DNA from: Aquimarina acroporae
GTDB taxonomy: Bacteria > Bacteroidota > Bacteroidia > Flavobacteriales > Flavobacteriaceae
Direction of reading: 5' to 3'
Length of the DNA stretch: 64,000 bases
NCBI RefSeq assembly: GCF_023195925.1
Contig: NZ_JALPRE010000001.1
Span: 186,001 to 250,000, forward strand
Shown here: in pieces, positions 62,671 to 64,000 of the stretch
Position numbering within the stretch: position 1 is the stretch's first letter
Layout of the letters: every line of letters begins with the position of its first letter
Translations under genes and position numbers: made by a program
The notes under the pieces: model-generated
Seen by the model: the letters and a program-made list of their open reading frames with translations, nothing else
Database searches by the model: none
Told to the model about the DNA's origin: nothing

Positions 62671-62825
62671 TAAAAGCATCATTATATATGCATCAACTAT
62701 TATTCCTTTTGATGAAAAATTATGCTTCATTTTGTATTAAGTTTTAAATTCACTGTCTCTATCTCTATAATTTTTTGTAACATTTTTTTTTTCTTATCAT
62801 TATGACGATTTACATCATTAAAAAA

Positions 62826-62847
62826 AGCGTCCTATTCCTAGGACGCT
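62826..62847 (-). terminator. Hairpin terminator of the 41-residue ORF
   Basis: AGCGTCCTA/TAGGACGCT 9-bp stem with a TTCC-type loop; six T follow on the minus strand. Counterpart of the terminator at 56143-56164. Confidence 0.82.
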
Positions 62848-62872
62848 CTATCGTATATTTAGTATATATCTT

Positions 62873-62998
62873 TTAGTACCTAAAAGAATCAATATAGCCT
62901 ACAGTAGTCCCTCTTTGCATGGGTGAAGTGATAATCCATCGACCATCACATTCACTTAACAATAATTTAAGTTCGATATGTATGCTATGTTGTTTCAT
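62873..62998 (-). CDS. 41-residue microprotein, CDxRWI family member B
   Basis: The peptide begins MKQHSIHIELKLLLSECDGR and continues WIITSPMQRG. IHI, the Leu-rich spacer and CD-x-RWI align without gaps with the 36-residue ORF at 56.3 kb; the tails differ. Placed at the head of the second conserved module and closed by its own terminator. No known family. Confidence 0.55.
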   Translation of the reverse strand: MKQHSIHIELKLLLSECDGRWIITSPMQRGTTVGYIDSFRY

Positions 62999-63104
62999 GA
63001 AGTATTTAATATACTAAATTTTACAATATTTTCCTAATTTTAGGTGTTACCCAGAACTTCATACTTTACCCTTTTCATTATTTACAAAACCTTTAATGTT
63101 GATT

Positions 63105-63133
63105 GTCAGATTCCAGCCTACGCTGGAATGACT
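63105..63133. repeat. REP-like palindrome
   Basis: GTCA-GATTCCAGC-CTAC-GCTGGAAT-GAC: an 8-bp perfect stem (ATTCCAGC/GCTGGAAT) within a longer imperfect palindrome. It resembles the common bacterial GTCATTCC...GGAAT repeat family and lies in the gap after the exonuclease gene. Confidence 0.5.
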
Positions 63134-63139
63134 AGTAGA

Positions 63140-63688
63140 CTATTTATTTTGTAAAGTCCAATCTAAAATTTTAGCTATATTCCTAGCATCATCAACTCCT
63201 CTATGATGAGTGCCTTCTAATGGAATTCCTAAAATACCTAAAGCTCCTTTCATACCGACTTTCTTTCGTAAACCTTTGGTTTCAGAAAAAAGTGTCTTCA
63301 CATTTATATGTTGTTTCCCTAATGGATATTCTATTCCTCTATATTTACTTTGTTTTGTAAGCATGTTTAAGTCATACTGCCCATAACTTGCCCAAGTGTT
63401 TTGATGGCCATTATACTCTGTTCGGATAAATTCACAAGCTTCACTAAACGTTATACCATCTTTATCAAGCATATCCTGAGTTATTGTTGTAAGTTCTGTA
63501 CAAAACTTACTTACAGTTGACCTTTCAGGTTTTATTAAAATCCCCATGTTTTTTGAAATAGTTCCAAGTTCTCTATCTAATAAGCATATCCCTATTTCTA
63601 TAATCTCGCTTACTTGCCCTTCGGGTATTGTACCTTTCCAACAAGTCGCTTCAAGATCAATGATTATAATTGTATTTGTAGTTTCCAT
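63140..63688 (-). CDS. DEDDh 3'-5' exonuclease (ERI1/KapD-like)
   Basis: A 182-residue single-domain exonuclease: motif I IIDLEATCWKG (Asp-Glu), motif II ASYGQYDLNML (Asp) and motif III HHRGVDDARNIAKIL (His and Asp). The DLEATCW form is typical of the ERI1/KapD branch, which trims RNA or DNA 3' ends. It is 3 nt downstream of a TPR-like gene, possibly cotranscribed. A link to the tRNA array is not shown. Confidence 0.88.
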   Translation of the reverse strand: METTNTIIIIDLEATCWKGTIPEGQVSEIIEIGICLLDRELGTISKNMGILIKPERSTVSKFCTELTTITQDMLDKDGITFSEACEFIRTEYNGHQNTWASYGQYDLNMLTKQSKYRGIEYPLGKQHINVKTLFSETKGLRKKVGMKGALGILGIPLEGTHHRGVDDARNIAKILDWTLQNK

Positions 63689-63691
63689 TAT

Positions 63692-64000
63692 TTATTTCTT
63701 TTTATTCTTTTTAGAAGAATCCTTAGTTTTCTGCTTACTCGTATTTTTCTTTTTCGGCATTTTACCTAAGATTCTATTTCTTTCTTCTTTTACTTCATTT
63801 ATAAAATGATTGTTATACGCGTATTCTTTGGCTATTTTCAAATTTTTCAAAGCTTTTTTATACGCTTTGGTATGTTCAAAAAGTATAGCCTTCTTTAGAT
63901 ATAACACTGCTTTATCGGTTCCTTTTACGGTTAACGCAAAGTCTATTAATTTTTGAGCTTCTTCGTAATCTTCGTTCCATAATAACACATTGATATACTT
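63692..64000 (-). CDS. TPR-like protein, C-terminal part
   Basis: The frame is open at the window edge (a GTG at 63988 is not needed as start), so at least 103 residues of a longer protein are seen. Helical pairs such as LWNEDYEEAQKLIDFAL and HTKAYKKALKNLKIAKEYAY look like tetratricopeptide repeats. The end is a very basic Lys-rich tail (KKKNTSKQKTKDSSKKNKKK). Confidence 0.6.
   Translation of the reverse strand, partial: KYINVLLWNEDYEEAQKLIDFALTVKGTDKAVLYLKKAILFEHTKAYKKALKNLKIAKEYAYNNHFINEVKEERNRILGKMPKKKNTSKQKTKDSSKKNKKK

Noticed and set aside
54399..63000. CRISPR array or phage/ICE insertion as explanation for the tRNA region
   Set aside because: There are no regular direct repeats with spacers, no cas genes, and no integrase, terminase, capsid or conjugation genes in the window.

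Overview
The window is AT-rich and reads as chromosome of a marine-type member of the Flavobacteriia (Bacteroidota; Aquimarina-like Flavobacteriaceae is an inference from gene content only). The support is TonB-dependent receptors with CarboxypepD_reg plug extensions, DUF4249 and HmuY lipoproteins, a type IX secretion sorting tail, four LytS/LytTR two-component pairs, transmembrane AraC regulators, and promoters of the Bacteroidota TTTG/TAnnTTTG kind. I see no rRNA, IS element, integrase or CRISPR array.

Layout. 0-4 kb: end of a leucine-dehydrogenase-type gene with a DUF1330 gene, glutathione peroxidase, a 6-pyruvoyl-tetrahydropterin synthase homologue, two overlapping micro-membrane proteins and a PhoD-like phosphatase. 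4-9 kb: gamma-glutamyltransferase and a large BNR-propeller secreted protein. 9-15 kb: a locus with three paralogous KPPG lipoproteins, a TolB-like propeller and a LytS/LytTR pair. 15-21.5 kb: a T9SS-exported PHB-depolymerase-like esterase and a ybbP-ybbA/tesA divergent module. 21.6-23 kb: a secreted protein ending in a phage-tail-collar-like domain. 23-33 kb: TonB receptor-DUF4249-LytS-LytTR operon facing a second LytTR-LytS-lipoprotein-outer-membrane-barrel operon. 33-40 kb: alpha/beta hydrolases, SnoaL-like proteins, bestrophin, AraC regulators and gene remnants. 40.2-40.5 kb: a scar where two gene fragments meet. 40.5-48.4 kb: a heme/iron locus (HmuY, TonB receptor, DUF6607, ankyrin, DUF2271, PepSY-flavodoxin reductase). 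48.4-54.2 kb: another LytTR pair, M28 peptidase, amidohydrolase and an AraC regulator.

The most unusual part is 54.3-63.0 kb. A tight minus-strand array of nine recognisable tRNA genes (Lys, Ser, Asn, Cys, Tyr, Asp, Pro, Glu, Arg) plus one aberrant Ser-like element and a tRNA-Cys fragment is bracketed by tiny ORFs, each backed by its own hairpin terminator. Its leader region (inverted repeat, promoter, GNRA-like hairpin, fixed spacings) occurs again near 62.5-63.0 kb without tRNAs, together with a paralogous microprotein. Two hairpins shared by the two sites stay fully paired only as minus-strand RNA, through G-U wobbles. Asp and Glu tRNAs carry U at position 37. Between the two copies lie HPt, a response-regulator/glycosyltransferase fusion, an ECF sigma factor, and a TPR histidine kinase with a LuxR-type regulator and an acidic mini-lipoprotein. 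I regard the tRNA/microprotein arrangement as the best candidate for an undescribed system.
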